In this document: one piece after another, positions 17,568 to 25,704 of the stretch
Layout: the number at the start of each line of letters is the position of its first letter
Position numbering within the stretch: position 1 is the stretch's first letter
From: Myxococcales bacterium
Lineage (GTDB): Bacteria; Myxococcota_A; Polyangia; Haliangiales; Haliangiaceae
Length of the DNA: 64,000 nucleotides
Direction of reading: 5' to 3'
NCBI GenBank assembly: GCA_016706545.1
Contig: JADJJK010000014.1
Coordinates: 138,537-202,536 of the forward strand
Program-made: the position numbers and the translations under genes
The notes under the pieces: model-generated
Databases searched by the model: none
What the model saw: the letters and a program-made list of their open reading frames with translations, nothing else
What the model was told of the DNA's origin: nothing

Positions 17568-19082
17568 TCAGCGCAGCTCGCCAAAGCGCTCGACGTGGAG
17601 CTGGCTCGCTGCGTCTCGCAAGAAGCTCGACACCTCGTCGACAAACTCGCTGGAGCCAGCGACGAACACGTGCTCCGCGCCGGCCGCCAGGTCCTGCACC
17701 TGCGCGCGCAACGAAGCTGCCCGCAGGGCCGCAGGCACGCCAGCTCCCCCGTCCCCCTCGGCTGCCGCCCCTTCGACGCCGTCCCGCACCATCACGATGC
17801 GCCGCAGCGCGGTCCCCTCCACCGGCGAGAGCTCGCCAAAGAGCGCGACCTGCGCAGCAGCGGAGGCGACGTGCAGGTGGACCGCTGGCACCTGCGAGAA
17901 CCGGCGAGCCCACTCGCGCAAGAGCGGCAGCACGGTGGCGGCGCCGATGCCCTCCGACAGAAACAGCAACCCGCGGCACGGCGTGGTCACCGCGGCCAGC
18001 GTGGTGTGCCCCCGCGGCGCCGCCACCAGCAGCGTGTCGCCTGGCCGCACCACGTCATGCAGCGCGCTCGAGACCACGCCTGCCGGACGGTCGGACTGCA
18101 GCGCGCCCGCCGGTACGCGCGCCACCGAGATCCGATAGCGCGACAGATCTCGAGGATCGCTGGTGAGGGCGTACGGGCGACGCAGGACACTGTCGTCGGG
18201 GCCGGGCCGCCACGCCACCATCACATACTGGCCGGGCAGGAACGGCGCCAGCGGCTTGCCACGCGGGCAGGCGAGCCACAGCGAGACCACCTGCTCGCTC
18301 TGCGGTTGACGCTCCACCACCTGCAGCGGGCGGAGCCCGTGCCAGCCCTCCGCGTCGCGCGCCAGCTCCCACTTGTGCGCCACCAGCTCACGCCACGGCT
18401 CCGGCAGCCAGCGGCTCTCGAGCAGGTGCGCGAGCCCCTCGGCGTCCCAGGTGTCGAGCTGGGTCAGCCGGAACAGATCATCGACCGTGGGCTCGTCCGG
18501 ATCCCGCTCGACGAGCTCGAGCAGATCGCCGGCCGCCACTTGCCCCGGCGCCAGCACGCTGGTCAGAAAGCCGACGCGCCGGCTGCGCAAGAAGCGACCC
18601 GCGAAGCGCCGACCCATGCGCGCGTCCAGCTTGGCGCACGGCAGCCGAGGCTGACGCACGCGCACGACGACCTCGCCGCAGCGCCAGACATCCCCCAGGT
18701 GGACCTCCGTCTCCAGGAGCCCCGAGCAGGTCAGGTTCTCCCCGAACTGGCCGTACGGAAAGTCCTCGCAGCCCAGCTCGCGCTGCCAGTGCGCGTAGTG
18801 CTCGTGCGGATAGAAGGACAAGGCGTGATCATCGGCGTCGCACATGCTCCTGGCGATGCGACTTTCTCCGACGAGTCCGCCGCGATCGACCGCCACCTTG
18901 CCCGACACCGCGCGCTTCCAGATGGTGGTGGCGACCTGCTTGCCCTTCATCACGATGAATCGGGGCTCGGTGACGTTCACCGATTGGATTTTGGCCGTCA
19001 CACCAGCAGTATGACCAGAAGGAGCGGGCAACGAGATCTCCAACGACCGCTCTCGCAGACCAGAGAGTTCGATTTTCTCCAT
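17568..19082 (-). CDS. MOSC domain fused to FAD/NAD(P)-binding reductase
   Basis: Up to 504 residues. The ATG at 19082 interlocks with the divergent gene's ATG at 19081 (CATG); a GTG at 19001 begins exactly at the conserved core (VTAKIQSVNV) and leaves a 79-bp divergent spacer, so it is an attractive alternative start. Residues ~30-190 are a MOSC domain of the YiiM type: KIQSVNV, FYPHEHYAHWQRELG, FGENLTCSGLLE, RQPRLPCAKL (conserved sulfur-binding Cys). The usual HGGxDKA motif is replaced by MCDADDHA. A helical YiiM 3-alpha-like segment follows, then a ferredoxin-reductase domain with RRPYALTSDP (FAD), a GDTLLVAAPRG strand and FLSEGIGAATVLPLL (NAD). Related fusions end in a 2Fe-2S ferredoxin domain; here it is absent. 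Probable N-hydroxylated-compound or molybdenum-cofactor sulfur reductase role (family-based). Confidence 0.8.
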   Translation of the reverse strand: MEKIELSGLRERSLEISLPAPSGHTAGVTAKIQSVNVTEPRFIVMKGKQVATTIWKRAVSGKVAVDRGGLVGESRIARSMCDADDHALSFYPHEHYAHWQRELGCEDFPYGQFGENLTCSGLLETEVHLGDVWRCGEVVVRVRQPRLPCAKLDARMGRRFAGRFLRSRRVGFLTSVLAPGQVAAGDLLELVERDPDEPTVDDLFRLTQLDTWDAEGLAHLLESRWLPEPWRELVAHKWELARDAEGWHGLRPLQVVERQPQSEQVVSLWLACPRGKPLAPFLPGQYVMVAWRPGPDDSVLRRPYALTSDPRDLSRYRISVARVPAGALQSDRPAGVVSSALHDVVRPGDTLLVAAPRGHTTLAAVTTPCRGLLFLSEGIGAATVLPLLREWARRFSQVPAVHLHVASAAAQVALFGELSPVEGTALRRIVMVRDGVEGAAAEGDGGAGVPAALRAASLRAQVQDLAAGAEHVFVAGSSEFVDEVSSFLRDAASQLHVERFGELR

Positions 19083-20379
19083 GTCTGACCAGCCCTCGGC
19101 GCTCGAAGACGCGCTCGCCGGACGGCCGTGGGCGCTGACCGGGGTCATCGTTGGCATCGACCACATCCGGGACGTCAACGGCCGGCCGCTCGGAGAGCGG
19201 CGTGCGCCCGCCGACTCGCGCCGCGACGTGCCGATCGAGCTGGTGCCGTGTCCCTATCACGATGAGCGCCACGGTCGCCCGATGAACCGGCCGGCGCTGG
19301 AGCCGACCATGCGCCAGTTCGCAGCGGTCGGCGCGCAGGTCGAGTCCTTCCACGCCTCCTTGCCGGCGGCGCCGCCGAGCTGGCCCCGCATGCTCAGCGT
19401 CGTGCTCGATCAGTTCTCCGCGCCGGCGCGCTACCTGCTGCTGGAGCGCCGCAGCGAGGGGCCGATCCCCGCGCAGCTCGCGGCCGGGCACAAGCTGGCG
19501 GCCGGCTACCTGGGCGCGCTGATGACGCTCTTGCGCGAGCGCGCCGCTGGCGCCGAGCTGCCGGCGCTCTCTGTGGAGTCCTTCTCGGAGCTGGTCGCCG
19601 CGCGCGGCTCGCTCATCGGCGCCAGCGAGGTGTGCGCCGGCCCGCCACACCACATCCGGATGCTGACCCGGCGGCTGGTGCATGGCGGCGACCGGGACCA
19701 GGCGCCCGCCCCTGGTGCGGCCGCAGAGCAGCCGACTGGCCCCACCGCGGTGCCACCGCTGCGCCTTGCGCTGGCGCAGCTCCTCGCCGAGCAAGTGCAG
19801 CTTGGCCTGGCCTGGGCGGTGTTCGACGAGTTCACCGAGCGCGCGCTCTTGCTCGAGGGCGACGCGCCGCGGCCGCTGATCTGCAAGACCGCCTTCCTCG
19901 CCGACCGGCTGCAGGGCCGCGCCAGCGAGCTGCTGGCCCGCCCCGCGCCCAGGACCCGCGGGCTCGCCAGCATGGTGCCAGAGCGCGCCTTCACGGGCCG
20001 GCTGGCGGTCACGCTCTCCACCCCGCAGATCGATCTGCCCAGCGCCTCCGAGCTTGGCGTGATGCAGCACCTCTTCTCGCACGGCGACTCCGCCATCTCG
20101 CTCGACGACGACGCCCGCGCCAGGATGGCGAGCCGGCTGGCCAACCTGCTCTGCCGGTATCGGCTGCTGGTGCAGACGCAGTGGCACCTGGAGCAAGCGC
20201 TGCGCGGCGCGCTGGGCTACCCGCTGGACGCGGGCCTGGCGCTCGGCTCGCTGTTGTGTCCGCGACCGCGCTCGCTGGAGTGGCTCGAGGTGCTCACCGG
20301 GCATCGCGTGCAATGCACGCCGGGGCCGCGCACCGAGCTGACGCTGCGCAACCACCGCCGCGCGGTCGCCTTCGAGTGA
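19081..20379 (+). CDS. Hypothetical protein
   Basis: 432 residues, ATG at 19081, divergent from the MOSC gene with overlapping start codons; no clear Shine-Dalgarno. Predicted soluble; Leu/Ala/Arg-rich helical sequence with short strands (ALTGVIVGIDHI, IELVPCPYHDERHGRPM near the N-terminus, LVLLERR-like central region) and an Ala/Pro linker near residues 205-220. No known domain recognised. The N-terminal Cys-Pro-x-His followed by His-rich residues could bind metal, but nothing else supports that. Third-codon GC preference over its whole length supports a real gene. Confidence 0.55.
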   Translation: MSDQPSALEDALAGRPWALTGVIVGIDHIRDVNGRPLGERRAPADSRRDVPIELVPCPYHDERHGRPMNRPALEPTMRQFAAVGAQVESFHASLPAAPPSWPRMLSVVLDQFSAPARYLLLERRSEGPIPAQLAAGHKLAAGYLGALMTLLRERAAGAELPALSVESFSELVAARGSLIGASEVCAGPPHHIRMLTRRLVHGGDRDQAPAPGAAAEQPTGPTAVPPLRLALAQLLAEQVQLGLAWAVFDEFTERALLLEGDAPRPLICKTAFLADRLQGRASELLARPAPRTRGLASMVPERAFTGRLAVTLSTPQIDLPSASELGVMQHLFSHGDSAISLDDDARARMASRLANLLCRYRLLVQTQWHLEQALRGALGYPLDAGLALGSLLCPRPRSLEWLEVLTGHRVQCTPGPRTELTLRNHRRAVAFE

Positions 20380-20390
20380 CGCGCACGAGA

Positions 20391-20484
20391 ACGCACCGAG
20401 GACACACCGAGCGCGCACCAAGGACGCACGAGCGCGCACCGAGCGCGCACGAGCGCGCGAGCGCGCACCGAGCGCACACGAGCG
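20391..20484. repeat. Low-complexity GAGCGCGCACC repeats
   Basis: The intergenic space between two convergent genes is made almost entirely of ~10-bp units (GAGCGCGCAC, GAGCGCACAC and related). Probably slippage-derived; no terminator hairpin with T-run is visible. Confidence 0.6.
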
Positions 20485-20485
20485 C

Positions 20486-21466
20486 TCAGAAGCGGGTCCA
20501 GTGAAACACCATGGTAGCGCCGCTCGAGGTGGCGATCACCGGCGAAGCGACGCCCGGGAACACCACCGAGCTGTCCTCCGCGAGGTACGGCGACACCACC
20601 GCTCGCGCCACCGCGTCGCTGCTGCTGGCCACCAGCGCCTGCACGTTCGTCGAGTCGACAGGATCTGCCACCGTATACAGGCCAGCGCCCTGCGCCAGCC
20701 GGTGACTCACGCCGCCAGCGCCGTGCAGCACGATCACCACGCCGCCCCGCGCCAAGAACGGCGCGATCGCCGCGGCCCAGGCTGCGCCCAGCGCCTGCGC
20801 CGCCGCCGCGTCCCCGGTCTGCGCTTCGATCAGGAGCACGTCGATGCCCTCGAGGCCGAGCGGCGCCGCGCTCGCCAGCGCCACCTCACGCCAGCGCCGA
20901 CCCAGCGCGCTCATGGAGGAGGTCAGCGCCGCCGTGGTCCCCGCCGACGAGGCCGCCAGCGCCGTGCCGCGCAGCCGCGCCAGCGCCACCTCACTGGCCG
21001 AGGTCAGCGAGGCGGCGTTGCCGAGCACGCGCGCCATCGAGCCGTGGTGGCGGCGATAGTCGTGACCGATGGCCACGATGTGGCCAGGCAAGCCGCCCTC
21101 GCAGCGGCCGGCGGTACACAGCCCGCTCGGGCACGCGCGACCGCACGCGCCGCAGTGGTCCGGATCGGCTGACAGATCCAGGCACGCGCCCTCGCACGCC
21201 ACCAGCGGACGCTCGCAGATCAGCTCGGGGCCGCCGTCGAGCGCTGGCTCGGACGCCACGCAGCCGACCGCCGAGGGCCGATACCCGGGATCGCAGGGGC
21301 TCGAGACCAGCGAGTCGAAGCATCCGGTCAAGGGGACCATCAAGAACAGCCAGGCCAGCGTGAGCCGCTGGACGAGCGCAGCCGATGCGCGCCGCCCCAC
21401 GGCCCCCTTCGCGTGCGCCGGTCCACGCCAGCACGCCGGCTGATGGCGCGAGGTCGTCGCCCGCAT
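20486..21466 (-). CDS. Cys-rich lipoprotein
   Basis: 326 residues from the ATG at 21466, which overlaps the stop of the upstream OmpA-family frame (TGATG). N-terminus: 30 basic residues, then LTLAWLFLMVPLTGC, a lipobox with Cys at ~49. Next comes the myxobacterial Cys motif region (CEGACLDLSADPDHCGACGR, then CPSGLCTAGRC), a disulfide-rich surface module. The C-terminal ~200 residues form an alpha/beta domain starting GHIVAIGHDYRRHH and containing EGIDVLLIEAQTG and GGVVIVLHGAGG, reminiscent of glutamine-amidotransferase-like folds but without an obvious catalytic Cys. As sequenced the OmpA frame runs straight into this gene, but the Arg/Gly-rich bridging segment is an out-of-frame artefact (see OmpA entry). 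Secreted or outer-membrane anchored; function unknown. Confidence 0.65.
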   Translation of the reverse strand: MRATTSRHQPACWRGPAHAKGAVGRRASAALVQRLTLAWLFLMVPLTGCFDSLVSSPCDPGYRPSAVGCVASEPALDGGPELICERPLVACEGACLDLSADPDHCGACGRACPSGLCTAGRCEGGLPGHIVAIGHDYRRHHGSMARVLGNAASLTSASEVALARLRGTALAASSAGTTAALTSSMSALGRRWREVALASAAPLGLEGIDVLLIEAQTGDAAAAQALGAAWAAAIAPFLARGGVVIVLHGAGGVSHRLAQGAGLYTVADPVDSTNVQALVASSSDAVARAVVSPYLAEDSSVVFPGVASPVIATSSGATMVFHWTRF

Positions 21467-22789
21467 CACCGCGCGTCCTCCTCGAGCTCGATCTCTTGCT
21501 CCTGGGGCGGCGCCTCGCGCGCCTCGCGCGACCTGCGCGCGTCGCGCCTGGCCTTGCGGGCCCGCTCGCGCTTGGCCTTGCGACTGGCGCTCGAGCGCGG
21601 CGGGTCGGCGGCGACCTCGCGGACGACCTCGTCGTCTCGCCTGGCCTCGGGCCTCGCCTCGGGCCTCGCCTCGGCCCGTCGTCGCGCCCGGCCCGGCCTC
21701 GGGCCTCGCCTCGCTGCCCCGCTCGATCACGAACTCGACCCGTCGGTTGCGTTGCCGGGCCGCGGCGTCGGTGCCCGGTGAGCGCGGCTGGCTCTGGCCG
21801 CGGCCCACCGCGTCCACGCGCGCGGCGTCGATGCCGCGCCGGAGCAGCACGCGCCGGACCTGCTCGGCGCGGCGCTGCGAGAGCTCCAGGTTCTTGGCCT
21901 CGTCACCCAGATCACAGCTATGGCCCTCCACGCGCACCCGACGCCATTCCGGATGTTGCTGCCACAGCGCGGCGATCTGGCGGATCACCCGACGGCCCTT
22001 CGAGCGCACCCGGGCGCGTCCCACATCGAACACCACGCGCTCGTCGAGAATCAGGCGGTCGTCGCGCACGGTGACCTCCTGCAGATCCAGGCACCCCTCC
22101 ATCGCCTTCGCGCAGCTCGCGTCGCGATCCAGCAGGACATCGCCGTCCCGCGGCGCCGGCTCGACCGGCGCCGCCGCCACCTGCGCGGGCGGACGCACCG
22201 CCTCGGGGCTCGGCGCGCTGCGCAACGGCCGGGCCCGGCGCGGTCGCGCCTGGGATCGCGCCTCGGGTCGCGCCTTGCCAAACCGCACATCCAGCCCCAG
22301 GAGCGCCAGCTCCGCGGTGCCAAAGGTCTCCATCTGCTCGCCCACCGCCATGACGCGCAGGTAGCGCAGGCTGGGTCCCAGATCGAGCGCCCCGACCTTG
22401 ACGTGCCAGCCCACACCCAGCTCCAGCGCCGGCACCAGATCATGCCCGGTCACGCCGCCGCCGCCCGCGACCTCGGCCCAGCCACCACGCCACACCCCGC
22501 GCAGCGCCATGGCCCCGGTGGCCAGCCCGCCCAGCGCGGGATCTTGCCGGTTGCCGCCCGGATCCGGACCGTCGCGCAGCACGCCAGCGCGGAGCCGCAG
22601 CCCCACCGCCAGCGGCCCAAGATCCAGGTAGCCGCCCAGCGCCGGCATCACGCCCGGGCGAAACACCCCCTCCTGCGCGTCGGAGACCGCCATCGCGGCT
22701 GGCGCCTCCGCCACCATCCACACGTCCGACCGCGCCGCCCCGCCGGGGAGAAGCACCAACGCGATCACGACTGGCGGACCTCTGCGCAT
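21466..22789 (-). CDS. OmpA-family peptidoglycan-binding outer-membrane protein (frameshifted tail)
   Basis: Start taken at the ATG at 22789 (MRRGPPVVIALVLLPGG, a signal peptide); upstream in-frame starts at 22822 and 22885 exist. After the signal comes a ~150-residue barrel-like region (PLAVGLRLRAGVL ... GLDVRFG), an Ala/Pro/Arg linker, and an OmpA-like domain: VRVEGHSCDLGDEAKNLELS, QRRAEQVRRVLLRRGID, and RNRRVEFVIE, the residues that bind diaminopimelate in peptidoglycan. After ~21.7 kb the frame becomes Gly/Arg nonsense. A one-base shift within the GAGGCC/GAGGCG repeats restores a plausible charged tail (...RDDEVVREVAADPP ... EIELEEDAR) ending at TGA 21468-21466, directly coupled to the lipoprotein. 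So the gene is read here as one frame-shifted ORF. Confidence 0.65.
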
Positions 22790-22943
22790 CACCCAGATGG
22801 TTCGGCCGCGCGCGCCGCTCATGCAGAACGCACGCGCGGCCAGCACGCGCGCTGGGCCCTGAGCGAGTGAGCCAGGACCAGGCATGAACGCTCATGGACT
22901 ACATCGGCGCGCAGCGGCGGACAGGGATTCGCTGACTCGTCAC

Positions 22944-22966
22944 GACCGTCGGTCACGATCGATCGT
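22944..22966. promoter_or_regulatory. Adjacent palindromes before phoD
   Basis: GACCG-T-CGGTC (22944-22954) is followed directly by the perfect 12-bp palindrome ACGATCGATCGT (22955-22966), which abuts the ATG at 22967. They lie in the divergent region between the OmpA-family gene and phoD and could be an operator; a Pho box was not recognised. Function is inference. Confidence 0.35.
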
Positions 22967-25084
22967 ATGATGCGCGACATGAACCGTAGAGATTTCCTTC
23001 GTACCTCGGGATGGTTCGTGGTTGGCGCCTCTCTCACCGGCGTGGTCGCGTGCGACATCAACGATGATGATCGCTACGTCGAGCCGTCCGGAACGTTCTT
23101 CTTCCCGCAAGGCGTCGCCTCCGGCGATCCCTCGCCCACCTCCGTGGTGCTCTGGACGCGCGCCCGCCGCGGCAAGCAGCGGGACAACGACACCAGCGCG
23201 GTGCGGGTCGTCGTACAGGTGTCCACAGACACCGCGTTCACCAACGTGGTCGTGGATCAAGAGGTCACCGCCACCAGCGACAGCGACCACACCGTGCGCG
23301 TGCTGGTCACCGGCCTGTCGGCCAACACCGAGTACTACTACCGCTTCGTGGCCGGCCGCGACACCGCCGTCGGCCGCACCCGCACCGCGCCCGAGGCCAG
23401 CGCCGACGTGCAGGTCAACCTGGCCTGGATCTCCTGTCAGGACTACGAGGCGGGCTACTACGGCGCCTTCCGGCAGATGCTGCTCGACGATGACGCCCGC
23501 GCCCCCGCCGACAAGATCCACTTCGTCATGCACCTGGGCGACGTGATCTACGAGACTCGCGAGGACAGCTTTCAGACCGCCATCGACGACAACTTCCAGC
23601 CCATCTCGCTGCCCACCGCCGACGGCGGCTTCCGCAGCGTGCAGCCGTTCCCCTCCGGCGGCGGCACCCGCGGCTCCACCAACTACGCCAACACGGTGGA
23701 CGACTATCGCCACCTGTACCGCACGTTCCTGTCCGACCCGGACTTCCAGGCGGTGCGCGCGCGCTGGCCGGTGGTGCAGATCTGGGACGACCACGAGTTC
23801 ACCAACGACTCGTGGCAGAGCCAGTCAAACTACAGCAAGGCCGGCTCGGTCGAGGAGCCGGATCAGGCGCGCAAGGTGGCCGCCAGCCAGGCCTGGTTCG
23901 AGTACATCCCCGCGCACCTCACCGGGCAGACCGGCGTGACCGGCGTGGCCAGCCAGGCCAAGGACTACACGCCGACCACGGTCTCCAACGCCGCGTTCAC
24001 CACGCCCAACGACGACAACTTCGTCGCCGAGCCCAACAACGCCGCAGCCGTCGGCGCCATCACGATCTACCGCTCCCTGCGCTTTGGCAAGCACGTGGAG
24101 GTGGTGATGACCGACGAGCGCAGCTACCGCAGCGACCACGCGATCCCCGAGGAGCTGACCAACAACGCGCTGTTCTTCGATGCGCGCGGCGCGCTGCCGC
24201 TGCCCATCGTCAACACCTTCGACCAGGGGCGCACCGCCAACGGCGGCAACCCGCCTGCGACGGTGCTCGGCCTGAACAACCCGCGCATCAGCAGCCCGCC
24301 AGGGACGGTGCTTGGCGCCAAGCAGAAGGCGTGGTGGAAGGCCACCATGAAGGCGTCCGACGCCACCTGGAAGCTGTGGGGCAACGAGGTGCCGCTGACC
24401 CGCATGGCGGTCCAGCAGTTCACCGGTCAGCCCTTTGACCGCGTGGTCACCGGCGACGCCTGGGACGGCTATCCCACCGAGCGCAAGGAGCTGATGACCT
24501 ACCTGCGCACGGAGAACATCAAGAACGTGGTGGTGCTGACCGGCGACGTCCACGCCGCCTTCGCCAGCACCATCGTCGATGACTTCGACGCCGCCCCCGC
24601 GGCTCGCCAGACCGTGGCCTGCGAGCTCATCGCCCCGGGCATCAGCTCCAACTCGCTGTTCTCGTTCTTCGAGAGCGCGAGCCGGCTGGTGCCGGCCGCG
24701 CTGCGCTCGCTCATCACGGTCGACGCCAGCGCCGCCGGCTTCTCGCGCTTCACCGAGAACTTCAACCTGTGGCTGCTCAAGGGCACCGCGTCCGCGGGCA
24801 CCTTCGCGGCCAGCAAGAACCTGACCGCCGCGCTCGCCGCCGCCGATCCCACGGTCAACCCGCACCTCAAGTACGTGGACTCCAACTGCCAGGGCTACGG
24901 CTACGCCAAGTTCACCGGCGCGCAGGTTTCGGCGACGATCACGATCATCAACCGCCCGATCACCCGCCACACCGAGGCTGGCCCGGGCGTCAAGCGCACC
25001 GCCACGTTCACCATCCCCAAGGACAACCCCGCGGGCATGACCGGTCCGGTGTTCACCGGCACCAAGCCGTTCCCGATCACCTGA
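22967..25084 (+). CDS. phoD: PhoD-like alkaline phosphatase/phosphodiesterase, Tat-exported
   Basis: 705 residues from the ATG at 22967 (ATGs also at 22970 and 22979). Twin-arginine signal NRRDFLRTSGWFVVGASLTG, ending near VVACD, so possibly a Tat-exported lipoprotein (Cys ~28). PhoD-type N-terminal Ig-like domain: FPQGVASGDPSPTSVVLWTR and ANTEYYYRF. Metallophosphatase motifs: WISCQDYEAG with HFVMHLGDVIYE (metal Asp), QIWDDHEFTND (conserved DDHE), and VVVLTGDVHAAFAS (metal His). Such enzymes hydrolyse phosphodiesters/phosphomonoesters or teichoic acids outside the cytoplasm with Ca/Fe. Monocistronic between the OmpA gene and the biosynthetic cluster. The family assignment is strong; the natural substrate is not known. 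Confidence 0.9.
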   Translation: MMRDMNRRDFLRTSGWFVVGASLTGVVACDINDDDRYVEPSGTFFFPQGVASGDPSPTSVVLWTRARRGKQRDNDTSAVRVVVQVSTDTAFTNVVVDQEVTATSDSDHTVRVLVTGLSANTEYYYRFVAGRDTAVGRTRTAPEASADVQVNLAWISCQDYEAGYYGAFRQMLLDDDARAPADKIHFVMHLGDVIYETREDSFQTAIDDNFQPISLPTADGGFRSVQPFPSGGGTRGSTNYANTVDDYRHLYRTFLSDPDFQAVRARWPVVQIWDDHEFTNDSWQSQSNYSKAGSVEEPDQARKVAASQAWFEYIPAHLTGQTGVTGVASQAKDYTPTTVSNAAFTTPNDDNFVAEPNNAAAVGAITIYRSLRFGKHVEVVMTDERSYRSDHAIPEELTNNALFFDARGALPLPIVNTFDQGRTANGGNPPATVLGLNNPRISSPPGTVLGAKQKAWWKATMKASDATWKLWGNEVPLTRMAVQQFTGQPFDRVVTGDAWDGYPTERKELMTYLRTENIKNVVVLTGDVHAAFASTIVDDFDAAPAARQTVACELIAPGISSNSLFSFFESASRLVPAALRSLITVDASAAGFSRFTENFNLWLLKGTASAGTFAASKNLTAALAAADPTVNPHLKYVDSNCQGYGYAKFTGAQVSATITIINRPITRHTEAGPGVKRTATFTIPKDNPAGMTGPVFTGTKPFPIT

Positions 25085-25103
25085 TCCAGGCAACGTGGCG
25101 CGG

Positions 25104-25124
25104 CGCGGCCCGCTCAAGGCCGCG
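25104..25124 (+). terminator. Possible terminator hairpin after phoD
   Basis: CGCGGCC (25104-25110) and GGCCGCG (25118-25124) form a 7-bp GC stem with a 7-nt loop, 20 bp after the phoD stop. No T-run follows, so intrinsic termination is uncertain. Confidence 0.3.
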
Positions 25125-25330
25125 TACCCAAACGTGCGGATGTCGCGCACCAACCCGATGCCCTGGGCTTGTGGCACTGGTTACGCGATGACTCGCTAGA
25201 GTGTGCCAAGACACTTGAATCGAATTGAGATGTAGTTTTGGCTACGCAACACAATGCGTTATCCCTCGACAATCTACTAGGTTGTCTCTTGTAATTGTCC
25301 TGAACAGGACGCAGTATTCCAATGACAGTG

Positions 25331-25346
25331 GAACACGGCGGTGTTC
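25331..25346. promoter_or_regulatory. Inverted repeat GAACAC-ggcg-GTGTTC
   Basis: Perfect 6-bp arms with a 4-bp spacer; half-site geometry is compatible with a dimeric regulator or a short hairpin. Confidence 0.4.
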
Positions 25347-25385
25347 TGTGAGGCCGGAGTCGTTCTGATGTTCGAAGCGGATCAC

Positions 25386-25408
25386 GTCCAAGACCACGAG
25401 TCTTGGAC
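25386..25408. promoter_or_regulatory. 9-bp inverted repeat (hairpin or operator)
   Basis: GTCCAAGAC (25386-25394) and GTCTTGGAC (25400-25408) are perfect complements with a 5-nt loop. It could be an operator, or an RNA hairpin in the leader of the operon mRNA; no poly-T tract follows. Confidence 0.45.
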
Positions 25409-25419
25409 TCCCGCTCTCC

Positions 25420-25434
25420 TTCCTTGTGAAGGAA
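25420..25434. promoter_or_regulatory. Palindrome TTCCTT-gtg-AAGGAA with second partial copy
   Basis: A perfect 6-bp-arm inverted repeat with GTG centre. Its core CCTTGTGAAGG recurs at 25618-25628, about 195 bp away and ~75-85 bp before the first gene's start. The repeated core suggests paired binding sites for one regulator. Confidence 0.45.
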
Positions 25435-25704
25435 TCACATGAGCTTTCTGCACCGAAGATCCGATAAGACGTCCAGCGAGACTCGACCTTGCGTCCATCG
25501 AGACGATCCGAGCTCGTCGAGGATCCTCCTCACTCCAGACGCCACGCTGCGTTGTCAAATACTATCTCCCTGACTGAAGATCATCTCACCTTCGATTCAG
25601 AGTCATCCGCGCTGCCTCCTTGTGAAGGGTGATGTCCCACCAGCCGTGGCCATCGCTCAGCAGCCGTGGAGATTCATAATCAGAACAGAGCGTCGAGTTG
25701 TTGT

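Larger units (their letters stand above)
25200..25704 (+). promoter_or_regulatory. Low-GC control region of the lipopeptide operon
   Basis: A gene-free stretch of ~0.6 kb (25085-25704) with much lower GC than its surroundings, immediately ahead of the first biosynthetic gene. It contains several inverted repeats listed separately, plus AGTGT-gccaag-ACACT at 25200-25215. No gene, transposon end or riboswitch was recognised. The whole biosynthetic operon is probably transcribed from here (inference). Confidence 0.55.

Noticed and set aside
20486..22885. A genuine 799-residue OmpA-lipoprotein fusion
   Set aside because: The bridging segment is Gly/Arg nonsense, an internal signal peptide and lipobox follow it, and the alternative frame gives a natural C-terminus coupled by TGATG.
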